64,000 nucleotides of DNA from the NCBI RefSeq assembly GCF_039872745.1, contig NZ_JBDPZD010000002.1, positions 62,001 to 126,000 on the forward strand, in the 5' to 3' direction. A program made the translations under genes and the position numbers. Origin of the DNA: Pelomonas paludis (GTDB lineage Bacteria > Pseudomonadota > Gammaproteobacteria > Burkholderiales > Burkholderiaceae_C). Numbering within the stretch: the stretch's first letter is position 1; each line of letters begins with the position of its first letter. The notes beneath the pieces were generated by a model that was not told the DNA's origin, searched no databases, and saw only the letters and a list, made by a program, of their open reading frames with translations. Shown here piece after piece: positions 53,921 to 62,790 of the stretch.

Positions 53921-55953
53921 CAGCGATATTTCTGCATCAACGCCCGCTGGGCGCCGGTGCCGCTGTCGCTGATGCGCACTGAGTGCCCATCCGGGCCCAG
54001 CTGCCAAGCGTCCAGCGTGTCGTGCAGATAGGGCACCAGGGCCTCGTCGATCACACGCTGGCGCAGCTTCGGGTCCAGCACCGGCCAGGCCACCTCGATG
54101 CGGCGGAACATGTTCCGGCCCATCCAGTCGGCGCTGGACAGGTAGAGCGCCTCGTCGTTCTCCCCGGCACCCCAGCGGAAGTAGCAGACCCGCGAATGCT
54201 CCAGGAAGCGGCCCACCACCGAGCGCACCACCACGCCTTCGGTCTCGCCGGGCAAGCCCGGCGGCAGCATGCAGGCGCCGCGCACGATCAGGTCCACCGT
54301 GGCGCCGGCCTTGGCGGCCTTGACGAGACCGTCGATCAGCAGTGCGTCGGTCAGCGCATTGATCTTGACCACCACGCGCGCCGGCTCACCCCGGCTGGCG
54401 GCGGCGGCCACCTGGTCCAGGTGCTCCAGCATGCGGCTGTGCATGTTGAAGGGCGCCACCAGCAGGCGGCGCGGCTGCCGGAACTTGCCCAGCGCCGCCA
54501 GTTGGCGGAACACCGAGTCCACGTCAGCCGTGATGTCGGGGTCGGCCGTGAGGTAGCCCAGGTCGGTATAGAGCCGCGCCGTCTTGGGGTTGTAGTTGCC
54601 GGTGGAGAGGTGGGCGTAGCGGCGCAGCTTGCCGCCTTCGCGCCGCGTCAGCAGCAGCAGCTTGGCGTGGGTCTTGAAGCCCACGATGCCGTACACCACC
54701 TGGGCGCCCACGGCCTCCAGGCGCTCGGCCCAGTTGATATTGGCCTCTTCGTCGAAGCGCGCCTTCAGCTCCACCACGGCCATCACTTCCTTGCCGCGCC
54801 GGGCCGCCTCGATCAGCAGGTCCATCAACACCGACTTGGCGCCCGTGCGGTAGATGGTCTGCTTGATGGCCAGCACGTCGGGGTCCTCGACCGCCTCGCG
54901 CAGCATCTGCACCACGGGGTCGAAGCTCTCGAAGGGGTGGTGCAGCAGCACGTCCGTCTTGCGCAGCCGCTCCAGGATGGACTTGGCGCGCGGCAGGCGC
55001 CGCTCCGGCCACAGCGGCTCGTGCGGAGCAAAGCGCAGCTGCGGCGCGTCGGTCTGGTCGATCAGCTCATTGAGCCGCACCAGGTTGACCGGGCCATTCA
55101 CACGGTAGAGCGCGGCCGCCGGCATGTCGTATTGCTCCAGCAGGAACTCCGACAGCTCGGCCGGGCAGGTGCGCACCACCTCCAGGCGCAGCGCGCGGCC
55201 AAAGTGCCGCGTCGTCAGGCCCGAGCGCAGCGCGTGGCGCAGGTTGGTGACCTCGTCCTCGTCCACGTCCAGGTCTGAGTCCCGCGTGACGCGGAACTGC
55301 GAGAAGGCCTCGACCCGCCGCCCCGGGAACATCTCCTCCAGGTGCGCGCGGATCACGCTGGTCAACAACACAAAGGCTTGGCGGCCGTCCGACACCTGGG
55401 GTGGCAGCTTGATGACGCGCGGCAGCACGCGCGGCACCTTGACGATGGCGATGCGCGTGTCGCGCCCCAGTGCGTCCTTGCCCGACAAGCGCACGATGAA
55501 GTGCAGCGACTTGTTGGCCACCTGCGGGAAGGGGTGGGCCGGGTCCAGGCTGACCGGCATCAAGAGCGGCCGCACCTCGCGCTCGAAGAAGCGCCCCACC
55601 CAGCGGCGCTGGGCTTCGTTGCGGTCCGCATGGTTCAGGATCACGATGCCCTGGGCTGCCAGCGCTGGCATCACGGCCTCGTTGAAGATGCCGTACTGCT
55701 CATCGATCAGCGCATGCGCCGCAATGGCCACGCGCTCGACGTCGCGGTGGGTGACGCCGTCCTTGCCGGTGCTCACGGCCTCCAGCAGGTCGGCAAAGCG
55801 CACTTCAAAGAATTCGTCCAGGTTGCTGGACACAATGCAGATGTAGCGCAGCCGCTCCAGCAGCGGCACGTCGGTGCGCTGGGCCTGGGCCAGCACACGG
55901 CGGTTGAACTCGAGAATTGCTTGTTCCCGGTTGAGCAGTTGCAGCGAAGGCAT
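53920..55953 (-). CDS. ppk1: Polyphosphate kinase 1
   Basis: A 677-residue Ppk1 of the normal length. It opens with LLNREQAILEFNRRVLAQAQ and carries the two catalytic HKD-like His regions: GFKTHAKLLLLTRRE (phosphorylated His) and the C-terminal SRVCYFRWG part. It makes polyphosphate from ATP at the membrane. The gene is followed by sixA within an ATGA overlap. A gap of 60 bases separates its start from the divergent rpfE-like gene. Confidence 0.96.
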   Translation of the reverse strand: MPSLQLLNREQAILEFNRRVLAQAQRTDVPLLERLRYICIVSSNLDEFFEVRFADLLEAVSTGKDGVTHRDVERVAIAAHALIDEQYGIFNEAVMPALAAQGIVILNHADRNEAQRRWVGRFFEREVRPLLMPVSLDPAHPFPQVANKSLHFIVRLSGKDALGRDTRIAIVKVPRVLPRVIKLPPQVSDGRQAFVLLTSVIRAHLEEMFPGRRVEAFSQFRVTRDSDLDVDEDEVTNLRHALRSGLTTRHFGRALRLEVVRTCPAELSEFLLEQYDMPAAALYRVNGPVNLVRLNELIDQTDAPQLRFAPHEPLWPERRLPRAKSILERLRKTDVLLHHPFESFDPVVQMLREAVEDPDVLAIKQTIYRTGAKSVLMDLLIEAARRGKEVMAVVELKARFDEEANINWAERLEAVGAQVVYGIVGFKTHAKLLLLTRREGGKLRRYAHLSTGNYNPKTARLYTDLGYLTADPDITADVDSVFRQLAALGKFRQPRRLLVAPFNMHSRMLEHLDQVAAAASRGEPARVVVKINALTDALLIDGLVKAAKAGATVDLIVRGACMLPPGLPGETEGVVVRSVVGRFLEHSRVCYFRWGAGENDEALYLSSADWMGRNMFRRIEVAWPVLDPKLRQRVIDEALVPYLHDTLDAWQLGPDGHSVRISDSGTGAQRALMQKYR

Positions 55954-56013
55954 GCACCCAGTTTATGAACGCGTCGTGACAGTGATGTGACCGCTCCCCC
56001 GAAAGATTTACGC

Positions 56014-56913
56014 ATGCACCTGCTCATTCCTCACGCTGGCGGCTCCGACGCAGCCTGCCGCCACGCGCTCAGCCACCTGCAGTTGCCCCAGCTGGCCCGC
56101 CTGCTGGCCCGCTGGACACCCACCGCCAGCTGGGGTGCCGAGGACGACGCGCCCCACACACCGGCCGAGCTGGCCCTGGCCGCCAACTGCGGCCAGACCC
56201 TGCCCACCGCCGCTGCTTGGGCTGCCCAGGACACCCGCCTGAGCTGGGCACGCGTCACGCCCGTCCACCTGGCCGTGGGCTCGGACGGGGTGGACATGGC
56301 GCCTCCCCATGCGCTGGAGCTGTCGGCCCCCGAGTGGCAAGACCTGGCTACCGTGCCCGCCCAGCTCTGGCCTGCTGACGAAGGCTGGGCCTGCCGGCCG
56401 CACCCGGCGGGCGGCTGGCTCATCGGCCACGCTGCGCTGCTGGACGGCCTAGCGGCCGCCAGCCTGGACCGCGTGGCCGGCGGCCCCATCGAGCCCTGGC
56501 TGCCTGAAGCACGCGTGCTCAAGCGCTGGCAGAACGAGGCCCAGATGCTGCTGCACGGCCTGCCGCTCAATGCGGCGCGCGAGGCGGCCGGGCAACTGGC
56601 CGTCAACTCGGTCTGGATCAGCGACATCGGCCGGGCTGCCAGCGGCGCGGGCCCGAGCCTGCAGTGCGTGACGGACCTGAGCAGCCCCTGGCAGGAGGGT
56701 GACCTGGCCGCCTGGTGCGAGGCCTGGCGCCGGCTCGACGCCGAGACCCTGCCCGCCTTGCTGGACGCCGCCGCGCGCGGCGAGGCGGTGAGCCTCACCC
56801 TGGCCGGCCCGCGCCTGGCGCGCCGCTTCGAGCCCCGCCCACTGGGCCTGGCGCAGCGCTTGCGCAGCTGGCTGAGCACCCCGCCCGCCGCACCGCTGCT
56901 GGAGACCCTATGA
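56014..56913 (+). CDS. RpfE-like / phosphoglycerate-mutase-like conserved protein
   Basis: A 299-residue protein with the N-terminus MHLLIPHAGGSDAACRHAL and a core motif near residues 187-212, LAVNSVWISDIGRA, seen in proteins annotated as cofactor-independent phosphoglycerate mutase or RpfE. RpfE of Xanthomonas also lies next to recJ, which supports the relation. Catalytic residues of a true mutase are not evident. ATG 56014 is preferred over GTG 55987. The stop overlaps recJ by four bases. The function is unknown. Confidence 0.72.
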   Translation: MHLLIPHAGGSDAACRHALSHLQLPQLARLLARWTPTASWGAEDDAPHTPAELALAANCGQTLPTAAAWAAQDTRLSWARVTPVHLAVGSDGVDMAPPHALELSAPEWQDLATVPAQLWPADEGWACRPHPAGGWLIGHAALLDGLAAASLDRVAGGPIEPWLPEARVLKRWQNEAQMLLHGLPLNAAREAAGQLAVNSVWISDIGRAASGAGPSLQCVTDLSSPWQEGDLAAWCEAWRRLDAETLPALLDAAARGEAVSLTLAGPRLARRFEPRPLGLAQRLRSWLSTPPAAPLLETL

Positions 56914-58649
56914 AGCTGGTGCAACGCGATGTGCCACCCCGCGCTGCCTGGGCGCTGGAGCAAGCGGGCGTGCCGCCACTGCTGGCCAAGCTCTATGCCG
57001 CGCGCGGCGTGACGGCGGCTACCGAGCTGGACGATGGCCTCGGCCAGCTGCTGGCGCCTGAGGGCCTCAAAGGCATCGACGCCGCCGCCCTGCTGCTGGC
57101 CGACGCGGTGGAGCAAGGCCGGCAGGTCTGCATCGTGGCCGACTACGACTGCGACGGCGCCACCGCCTGCGCGGTGATGCTGCGCGGCCTCAAGCTGCTG
57201 GGCGCCCGGCCCGACCGGCTGGGCTATGTGGTGCCTGACCGCGCCATCCACGGCTACGGCCTCACGCCCGCCATCGTCGACCTGGCGCTGGCATCGCCCA
57301 AGCGGCCCGAACGGCCCGAGCTGCTCGTCACCGTGGACAACGGCATTGCCAGCCTGGCCGGCGTGGCCCATGCCCGCGCCCAAGGCCTGCAGGTGCTGGT
57401 GACCGACCACCACCTGCCCGCCCTGGTGGGAGACGCCGTCCAGCTCCCCGAGGCTGACGCCCTGGTCAACCCCAACCAGCCCGGCTGCCCCTTCGCCAGC
57501 AAGGCCCTGGCCGGCGTGGGCGTGGCCTTCTATGTGCTGCTGGCCCTGCGGCGCGAGCTGCGCGCGCGCGGCGCCTTTGCCGAGCAGCCCCGGCTCGACG
57601 GCCTGCTCGACCTCGTCGCTCTCGGCACCGTGGCCGATGTGGTCAAGCTCGACGCCAACAACCGCCGCCTCGTCGCCCAGGGCCTCAAGCGAATGCGCGC
57701 GGGCCGCGCCCAGCCGGGCATCCTGGCGCTGTTCTCGGCGGCCGGCCGCGATGCCAGCAAGGCCCAGGGCTTTGACCTCGGCTTTGCGCTCGGGCCGCGC
57801 ATCAATGCCGCTGGCCGCCTGGCTGACATGACCCTGGGCATCGAATGCCTGCTGACTGACGACCCCGAGCGTGCGCTCGAGCTGGCGCGCCAGCTCGACG
57901 CCATCAACCGCGAGCGCCGCGAGATCGAGGCCGGCATGCGCATCGAGGCCGAGGCGCGGGTCGATGAACTCGTCGCCCAGTTCGGCGGCGAGCCGCCTGC
58001 CGCGCTTTGCGTCTTCCATGAAGACTTCCACGAGGGCGTGGTCGGCATCGTCGCCTCGCGCATCAAGGACCGCTGCCACCGCCCGAGCTTCGTCTTCGCA
58101 CGTGGAGCTGACGGGCTCTTCAAGGGCTCGGGCCGCTCCATCCCGGGCTTTCATCTGCGTGACGCGCTCGACCTCGTCAGCAAGCGCGAGCCCGACCTGC
58201 TCGCCAAGTTCGGCGGCCACGCCATGGCCGCAGGCGCCACGCTCAAGGACGCCAGCATCGACCGCTTTGACGCCGCGCTGCGGCGTGTGGCCGAGGAGTG
58301 GCTGAACAGCGAACAACTGGCCCGCACCCTGCAGCACGACGGCCCCCTGCCCCCCGGCACTGCCACACCCACCACCACGCGGATGCTGGACGACCAGGTC
58401 TGGGGCCAGGGCTTCGAGGCCCCGCTGTTCTGCGACCGCTTTGAGCTGATCTCGCAGCGCCTGGTGGGCGAGAAGCACCTCAAGCTGCGGCTGCGTGCGG
58501 GCGGCGCCGGAGGGGAGCTGCGCGACGCCATCTGGTTTGGCCGCACCGAGCACCTGCCCGACGAAGTCACCCTGGCCTACCGCCTCAGCCTCAACGAGTG
58601 GCAGGGACAACAAAAGGTGGAGTTCGTCATCGAGGGGGCGTCCGCATAA
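56910..58649 (+). CDS. recJ: Single-stranded-DNA-specific exonuclease RecJ
   Basis: A 579-residue DHH-family nuclease. Landmarks are IVADYDCDGATACA and TVDNGIASLAG in the DHH domain, VTDHHLP as the DHH motif itself, and GGHAMAAGATL in the DHHA1 domain. It degrades single-stranded DNA from 5' ends in repair and recombination. The ATG overlaps the rpfE-like stop. The length is close to that of E. coli RecJ. The following gene starts eight bases later. Confidence 0.96.
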   Translation: MKLVQRDVPPRAAWALEQAGVPPLLAKLYAARGVTAATELDDGLGQLLAPEGLKGIDAAALLLADAVEQGRQVCIVADYDCDGATACAVMLRGLKLLGARPDRLGYVVPDRAIHGYGLTPAIVDLALASPKRPERPELLVTVDNGIASLAGVAHARAQGLQVLVTDHHLPALVGDAVQLPEADALVNPNQPGCPFASKALAGVGVAFYVLLALRRELRARGAFAEQPRLDGLLDLVALGTVADVVKLDANNRRLVAQGLKRMRAGRAQPGILALFSAAGRDASKAQGFDLGFALGPRINAAGRLADMTLGIECLLTDDPERALELARQLDAINRERREIEAGMRIEAEARVDELVAQFGGEPPAALCVFHEDFHEGVVGIVASRIKDRCHRPSFVFARGADGLFKGSGRSIPGFHLRDALDLVSKREPDLLAKFGGHAMAAGATLKDASIDRFDAALRRVAEEWLNSEQLARTLQHDGPLPPGTATPTTTRMLDDQVWGQGFEAPLFCDRFELISQRLVGEKHLKLRLRAGGAGGELRDAIWFGRTEHLPDEVTLAYRLSLNEWQGQQKVEFVIEGASA

Positions 58650-58656
58650 TCGGGGC

Positions 58657-59532
58657 GTGACTGCGCTTTCTTCCTCTGCGGCCCTGAACGCCGACCTCCA
58701 CTGCCACTCCACCGTCTCCGACGGCACCCTGGCCCCCGAGGCCCTGGCCGCCCGCGCCAAGGCCGGTGGCGTGCAACTCTGGGCCCTGACCGACCACGAC
58801 GAGATCGCCGGCCAGGAGCGCGCACGCCAGGCTGCCTTGGCTCAAGGCATGGACTACCTGACCGGCACCGAGATCTCGGTCACCTTTGCCGGCCGCGTCG
58901 TGCACATCGTCGGCCTGGGCTTCGACCACACCGACCGCCAACTCACCGACGGCCTGCGCCAAACACGCGGCGGCCGCGAGGCCCGTGCTAAGGAAATGTC
59001 GGCCAGCCTCGCCCAGGCGGGCATCCACGGCGCCTATGAAGGTGCGCTCAAGTACGTGGGCAACCCCGAGCTGATCTCACGCACCCACTTCGCGCGCTTC
59101 CTCGTCGAGGCGGGGCATTGCAGCGATGTGCCCGAGGTCTTCAGGCGCTACCTGACCGAAGGCAAACCCGGCTTCGTGCCCCACAAATGGGCCGCCCTGC
59201 GCGATGCCGTGCGCTGGATCACCGAGGCCGGCGGCGTCGCCGTCATCGCCCACCCGGGCCGCTACCCCTTCACCGCGATGGAGGAGTACGCCTTGATCAC
59301 CGAGTTCATCCACCACGGCGGGCGCGGCATCGAGGTCGTCACCGGCAGCCACACCGCCGCCGACGCCACCAGGTACACCGACACCGCACTGGAATTCGAC
59401 CTGCTCGCCTCACGCGGCAGCGACTTCCACTCCCCCGAGGAAAGCCACACCGACCTCGGCAGCCTCCCGCCCCTGGCGGGCTCGCTGACGCCGGTCTGGA
59501 GTGCCTTGAGCGAGCGCATTCACCGCGCCTGA
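58657..59532 (+). CDS. PHP-domain 3',5'-nucleoside bisphosphate phosphatase / RNase AM (TrpH-like)
   Basis: A 291-residue PHP metalloenzyme. The metal ligands appear in DLHCHSTVSDG near residues 13-23, LTDHDEIAG, VIAHPGRYP and GSDFHSP. The family (YciV/TrpH) removes the 3'-phosphate of pAp-like nucleotides and trims 5' ends of rRNA. GTG 58657 gives the family N-terminus. Its neighbour is a yciO-like gene, as in E. coli, where trpH and yciO are adjacent. Confidence 0.93.
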   Translation: MTALSSSAALNADLHCHSTVSDGTLAPEALAARAKAGGVQLWALTDHDEIAGQERARQAALAQGMDYLTGTEISVTFAGRVVHIVGLGFDHTDRQLTDGLRQTRGGREARAKEMSASLAQAGIHGAYEGALKYVGNPELISRTHFARFLVEAGHCSDVPEVFRRYLTEGKPGFVPHKWAALRDAVRWITEAGGVAVIAHPGRYPFTAMEEYALITEFIHHGGRGIEVVTGSHTAADATRYTDTALEFDLLASRGSDFHSPEESHTDLGSLPPLAGSLTPVWSALSERIHRA

Positions 59533-59539
59533 TTCCGCC

Positions 59540-60181
59540 ATGGCCCAACGCTTCGAACTCCACCCCGACAACCCGCAAGCCCGCTTCCTGCGCCAGGCGG
59601 CGCAGAAGCTGCAGGCGGGCGGCTTGGGGGCGATCCCGACGGACTCCAGCTATGCGCTGGTGTGCCGGCTGGACGACAAGGACGCCGCCGAGCAGTTGCG
59701 CCGCGTGCGCGGGGTGGACGACAAGCACCACCTGACCTTGCTGTGCCGCGATCTGTCCGAGCTGGCGACCTATGCGATGGTGGACAACCGGCAGTACCGG
59801 CTGCTGAAGCTGGCAACGCCAGGGCCCTTCACCTTCATCCTGCCGGCGACCAAGGAGGTGCCGCGGCGCCTCTCGCACCCCAGCCGCCGCACGATTGGGC
59901 TGCGGGTGCCCGAGCACCACGTGACGCAGGAGTTGCTGGCGATCTTTGGCCAGCCGCTGCTCTCGACGACGCTGATCCTGCCCGGTGAGACCGAGCCGCT
60001 GAACGATGCCCAAGAGGTGTACGAGCGCCTGGAGCGGCAGTTGGAGGTGGTGCTGGACGCTGGCGCCTGCCCGGCTCAACCGACCACGGTGATCGACATG
60101 AGCGGGGACACGCCGGTGGTGGTGCGGCAGGGGCGGGGCGACCCAGGACGGCTGGGATTGGTGCTGGAAGACGCGGGCTGA
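59540..60181 (+). CDS. yciO: Sua5/YciO/YrdC family protein, YciO-like
   Basis: A 213-residue protein of the threonylcarbamoyl-AMP synthase superfamily. It carries IPTDSSYALVCRL, the KHHLTLLCRDL pattern where Sua5 proteins have KPL, TPGPFTFILPAT and LRVPEHHV. The change in the KPL motif and the genomic pairing with trpH favour YciO over a tRNA-modifying TsaC, so its reaction is uncertain. It lies seven bases after the PHP gene in the same operon. Confidence 0.88.
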   Translation: MAQRFELHPDNPQARFLRQAAQKLQAGGLGAIPTDSSYALVCRLDDKDAAEQLRRVRGVDDKHHLTLLCRDLSELATYAMVDNRQYRLLKLATPGPFTFILPATKEVPRRLSHPSRRTIGLRVPEHHVTQELLAIFGQPLLSTTLILPGETEPLNDAQEVYERLERQLEVVLDAGACPAQPTTVIDMSGDTPVVVRQGRGDPGRLGLVLEDAG

Positions 60182-60365
60182 TCCTCGGGCAAACCCTGAT
60201 CGTCGCCGCCAGACGCCGTTCGGGCGCCAAAGTGTGCAATTCGTCGCAGCTGGCTGGAAGAAGCCAGGGCGGATGCCGAAACTGAGTTCATCGAAGCAGC
60301 GAAACCCGCTGCCCAGATGCCCCGGGAAGCCCTCGGGGCCCCTCAAACCTGTTTCGGAGATCGCC

Positions 60366-60650
60366 ATGAGCACCCTTCTGAAGACCCTGATCGCTACCGC
60401 TGTTGCCACGGCCGCCACCGCTGCCGCCTTTGCCTCTGTCGCCCTTGCCACGGACGAGCCGCAAACCGTTGTCACCTTGCCGACGGTCTACATCACGGCC
60501 TCGACGCAAGCCCCCACGGCCAAGCTGCCCACCATCCTGATCACCCGCGAGGGCGCCTATGAAGTCGCGGTGCTGCCCACCGTGGTTGTCGAAGGCAGCA
60601 GCGTGCAGAGCCAGATGCTGGCCGCCAAGTCGAACGCGCCTCGCCTGTGA
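60366..60650 (+). CDS. Small secreted protein with LPT repeats, unknown function
   Basis: A 94-residue product that I do not recognise. A signal peptide (TLIATAVATAATAAAFASVALA) precedes a mature part with three related stretches: LPTVYIT, LPTILIT and LPTVVVE, each on a likely beta strand. ATG 60366 follows a GGAG ribosome site at 60358-60361; the 44 in-frame residues before it look uncoded. No Cys or membrane anchor is present. It is isolated by 184 bases from yciO and ends 44 bases before a long inverted repeat. Confidence 0.6.
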   Translation: MSTLLKTLIATAVATAATAAAFASVALATDEPQTVVTLPTVYITASTQAPTAKLPTILITREGAYEVAVLPTVVVEGSSVQSQMLAAKSNAPRL

Positions 60651-60693
60651 ACCTGGGGTGAGCTTATGCAGGCTTTCCCCAGCACCCACCCAA

Positions 60694-60759
60694 GAGCCGA
60701 GTCCTTGACGCCCTAGCCCGCCCCCTCATGGGCGAGCCCGGGCTTCAAGGACTCGGCTC
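60694..60759. repeat. Perfect 15-base inverted repeat spanning the glutaredoxin-like stop
   Basis: GAGCCGAGTCCTTGA (60694-60708) pairs perfectly with 60745-60759; inside, AGCCCG (60715-60720) pairs with CGGGCT (60739-60744) next to it, giving a long stable hairpin. The right arm covers the stop and last codons of the minus-strand glutaredoxin-like gene. No T run follows on either strand, so it is not a standard intrinsic terminator. Confidence 0.75.
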
Positions 60760-61098
60760 CAGCGCTTCCAGCACCGCCCCGCGGTCGAACCCCAGGACTG
60801 AGCGACCGCGCACCACGAGCAGCGGCGTGCCAAGCCCGCCACGCGCGCGGAACTCGTCGGCGCAGGCGGTGTCGCGCTCGATCAGGCATTCCTCAAAAGG
60901 CACGCCCTCGGCTTGCATCCAGCGCCGGGCCACGGTGCACCACGGGCAGGTCTCGGACGAGATCATGCGGATGTCGCCCGGCCGGGCCAGCGCTACCAGG
61001 CGCTCGGCGTCGCGGTTGGCGCTGACGTGGCGAAACCCGCTCTGCGCGAGCAAGGCAACGCCCACCACCGCAGCCAGGGACCAGAGTTCTTTCGCCAT
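60745..61098 (-). CDS. Glutaredoxin/thioredoxin-like protein with N-terminal anchor
   Basis: A 117-residue protein. An N-terminal hydrophobic segment (LAAVVGVALLAQSGF) should anchor it, and the C-terminal part is a glutaredoxin fold with the active site SSETCPWC near residues 45-52 and the cis-Pro in GTPLLVV. It likely acts on periplasmic-side disulfides. ATG 61098 avoids a longer reading into the divergent operators. It is divergent from the BlaI-like gene, with two BlaI-type operators between, so BlaI probably represses it. Confidence 0.82.
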   Translation of the reverse strand: MAKELWSLAAVVGVALLAQSGFRHVSANRDAERLVALARPGDIRMISSETCPWCTVARRWMQAEGVPFEECLIERDTACADEFRARGGLGTPLLVVRGRSVLGFDRGAVLEALEPSP

Positions 61099-61125
61099 GC
61101 GCCGATTGTGCTTGCGCGATGCATC

Positions 61126-61135
61126 TACATCTGTA
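61126..61135. promoter_or_regulatory. BlaI/MecI-type operator 1
   Basis: TACATCTGTA matches the BlaI/MecI operator pattern TACA-N2-TGTA. It lies between the divergent glutaredoxin-like and blaI-like starts, 26 bases (centre to centre) from a second copy, and with flanking bases the two form a larger dyad (CTACAT... and ...ATGTAG). Confidence 0.8.
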
Positions 61136-61151
61136 ATCATTCAGCTTCGAT

Positions 61152-61161
61152 TACAAATGTA
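61152..61161. promoter_or_regulatory. BlaI/MecI-type operator 2
   Basis: TACAAATGTA is a second perfect TACA-N2-TGTA site, five bases ahead of the blaI-like ATG at 61166. Binding here would block translation-proximal transcription of its own gene, as expected of autoregulated BlaI repressors. Confidence 0.8.
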
Positions 61162-61165
61162 GCCA

Positions 61166-61564
61166 ATGCCTCAGAACACCCCACCCCTGCCTCCGCTGCC
61201 CACCATCAGCGAGGCTGAATCCCAAGTGATGCTGCAGCTGTGGCGCGAGCACCCGCAAAGCGCCGAGCAGCTGGCGCTGAGCCTGATGCCCGAGCAAGGC
61301 TGGCAGCTGAGCACCATCAAGACGCTGCTGAACCGCCTGCTGCAAAAGGGCGCGATCGCGGCCGACAAGGACGGGCGGCGTTTCCTCTACCGCCCGCTGG
61401 TGGCTGAGGCCGACTGGCTGAAGTCGCAGAGCCTGTCGCTGATCGACCGCTGGTTTGGCGGCGGCCTGGCGCCGCTGGTGGCGCAGTTCGCGTCACACCG
61501 CAAGCTCAGCGCCGAGGACCTGACGGCCCTGAAAGAACTGATCAAGGAGCAGGACCGTGGCTGA
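61166..61564 (+). CDS. BlaI/MecI/CopY-family transcriptional repressor
   Basis: A 132-residue winged-helix repressor. ISEAESQVMLQLWREHPQSAEQ and STIKTLLNRLLQKGAI are the DNA-binding helices; the C-terminal helices make the dimer. Such repressors are inactivated by proteolysis triggered by a membrane M56 sensor, encoded by the next gene with an eight-base overlap. Two operators lie just upstream. No beta-lactamase gene is near, so the pair probably controls the divergent glutaredoxin-like gene, itself and other targets. Confidence 0.93.
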   Translation: MPQNTPPLPPLPTISEAESQVMLQLWREHPQSAEQLALSLMPEQGWQLSTIKTLLNRLLQKGAIAADKDGRRFLYRPLVAEADWLKSQSLSLIDRWFGGGLAPLVAQFASHRKLSAEDLTALKELIKEQDRG

Positions 61565-62786
61565 GCTGCTGCTGCACCTGCTCTGGGGCCAGGCGCTGCT
61601 GCTGACCATGGCGCTGGCGGCCATGGCCTTGCTGCGCCGGGCACGCCTGTGGCTGGGCGCCAGCCTCACCTATGCCGCCTGGGGCTTGGTGCCGCTGGTG
61701 CTGCTGGTACAGGCCCTGCCGAAGCCTGAGCTGGCCGTGGTGCGCGCGTTGCTGCTGCCGCAGCCGCTGGAGGCGGCACCCCCGGTGCGGGCCCTCGCGT
61801 GGCAGCCCGTGGATCAGGTGCCTTGGCTGCTGGCCCTGTGGCTGGTGGGGGCCGTGGGGGCCACCGCCCTGCTCGCCGCGCAGCAGTGGCGCGTGCGCCG
61901 CCTGGGCGCCGTGCTTCCAGCGGGCAGCAGCCCGGCCTGGGTTGGCGTGTGCCGCCCCTATCTCGCCCTGCCGGCCGATTTCAGCCAACGCTTCACGAAC
62001 GCGCAGCAGGCCCTGGTGCTAGCGCATGAGGACGTGCACCGCCGTCGGCTCGACAACGCCTGGAACCTGATCGCGTCCGCACTGCTGGCCCTGCACTGGT
62101 GGAACCCAGCGGTGTGGTGGGCGGTGCGCGCCTTCCGCGCCGACCAGGAGCTGGCCTGCGATGCCGCAGTGCTTCACGCCCAGCCCGACGCCCGCGCTTC
62201 CTATGCCGAGGCCCTGCTCATCGCGCATGGCCTGCACACCCTCGTGGCTCCGGTAGCCAGCCGCTGGGGCGCCGTTCACCCCCTCGTCGAAAGGATTTCC
62301 ATGCTTCAACATCTCCAAGCCTTCAGCCGCCGCCGCGCGCTGACCGTCGCGGGCATCGGCGTGCTCGCCATCGCCGCCGCTGGCAGCGTGCGCGCCGTGA
62401 CAAGCGCCGCACCAACCGCCGGCGTGGTGCTCAAGCTCAAGGTGGAGTCCAGCACCCGGGCAGGCGCCACGGAGACCAAGCTGTCGGCAACGCCCACCTT
62501 GGAGCTGCCGGCGGGCGCGACCGGGACGGTGCTGCTGGGGGCCACGCCGCAGCAGCCCGGGCCCGACCAGCTGCAGATCGAGATCCAGGCGGAGCCTCAG
62601 GCCGAGGGCCGCGTGCTGCTGAGTGCACGTGTGTCGCGCGGCGCGCCGCTGAAGTTGATGTCGTCGCCAAGGCTGCTGACGCTGGACGGCCAGCTCGCCG
62701 TGATCGAGATCGGGGATCAGGACCCGGCGAACACGCATCACCTGCGGGTGGAAGTGACCCCCACCGTGCTCAAGGCGCCGGGCTGA
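61557..62786 (+). CDS. BlaR1-like M56 membrane metalloprotease sensor
   Basis: A 409-residue protein. Four N-terminal membrane helices surround the M56 peptidase core: HEDVH near residues 158-162 with the downstream Glu in DQELACDAAVL. A further membrane helix (RRALTVAGIGVLAIAAAG) near residue 260 leads to a 130-residue periplasmic domain of unknown fold rather than the penicillin-binding domain of BlaR1. So the signal is not expected to be a beta-lactam by default. GTG 61557 overlaps the repressor gene by eight bases. Confidence 0.88.
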   Translation: MAELLLHLLWGQALLLTMALAAMALLRRARLWLGASLTYAAWGLVPLVLLVQALPKPELAVVRALLLPQPLEAAPPVRALAWQPVDQVPWLLALWLVGAVGATALLAAQQWRVRRLGAVLPAGSSPAWVGVCRPYLALPADFSQRFTNAQQALVLAHEDVHRRRLDNAWNLIASALLALHWWNPAVWWAVRAFRADQELACDAAVLHAQPDARASYAEALLIAHGLHTLVAPVASRWGAVHPLVERISMLQHLQAFSRRRALTVAGIGVLAIAAAGSVRAVTSAAPTAGVVLKLKVESSTRAGATETKLSATPTLELPAGATGTVLLGATPQQPGPDQLQIEIQAEPQAEGRVLLSARVSRGAPLKLMSSPRLLTLDGQLAVIEIGDQDPANTHHLRVEVTPTVLKAPG

Positions 62787-62790
62787 ACGC

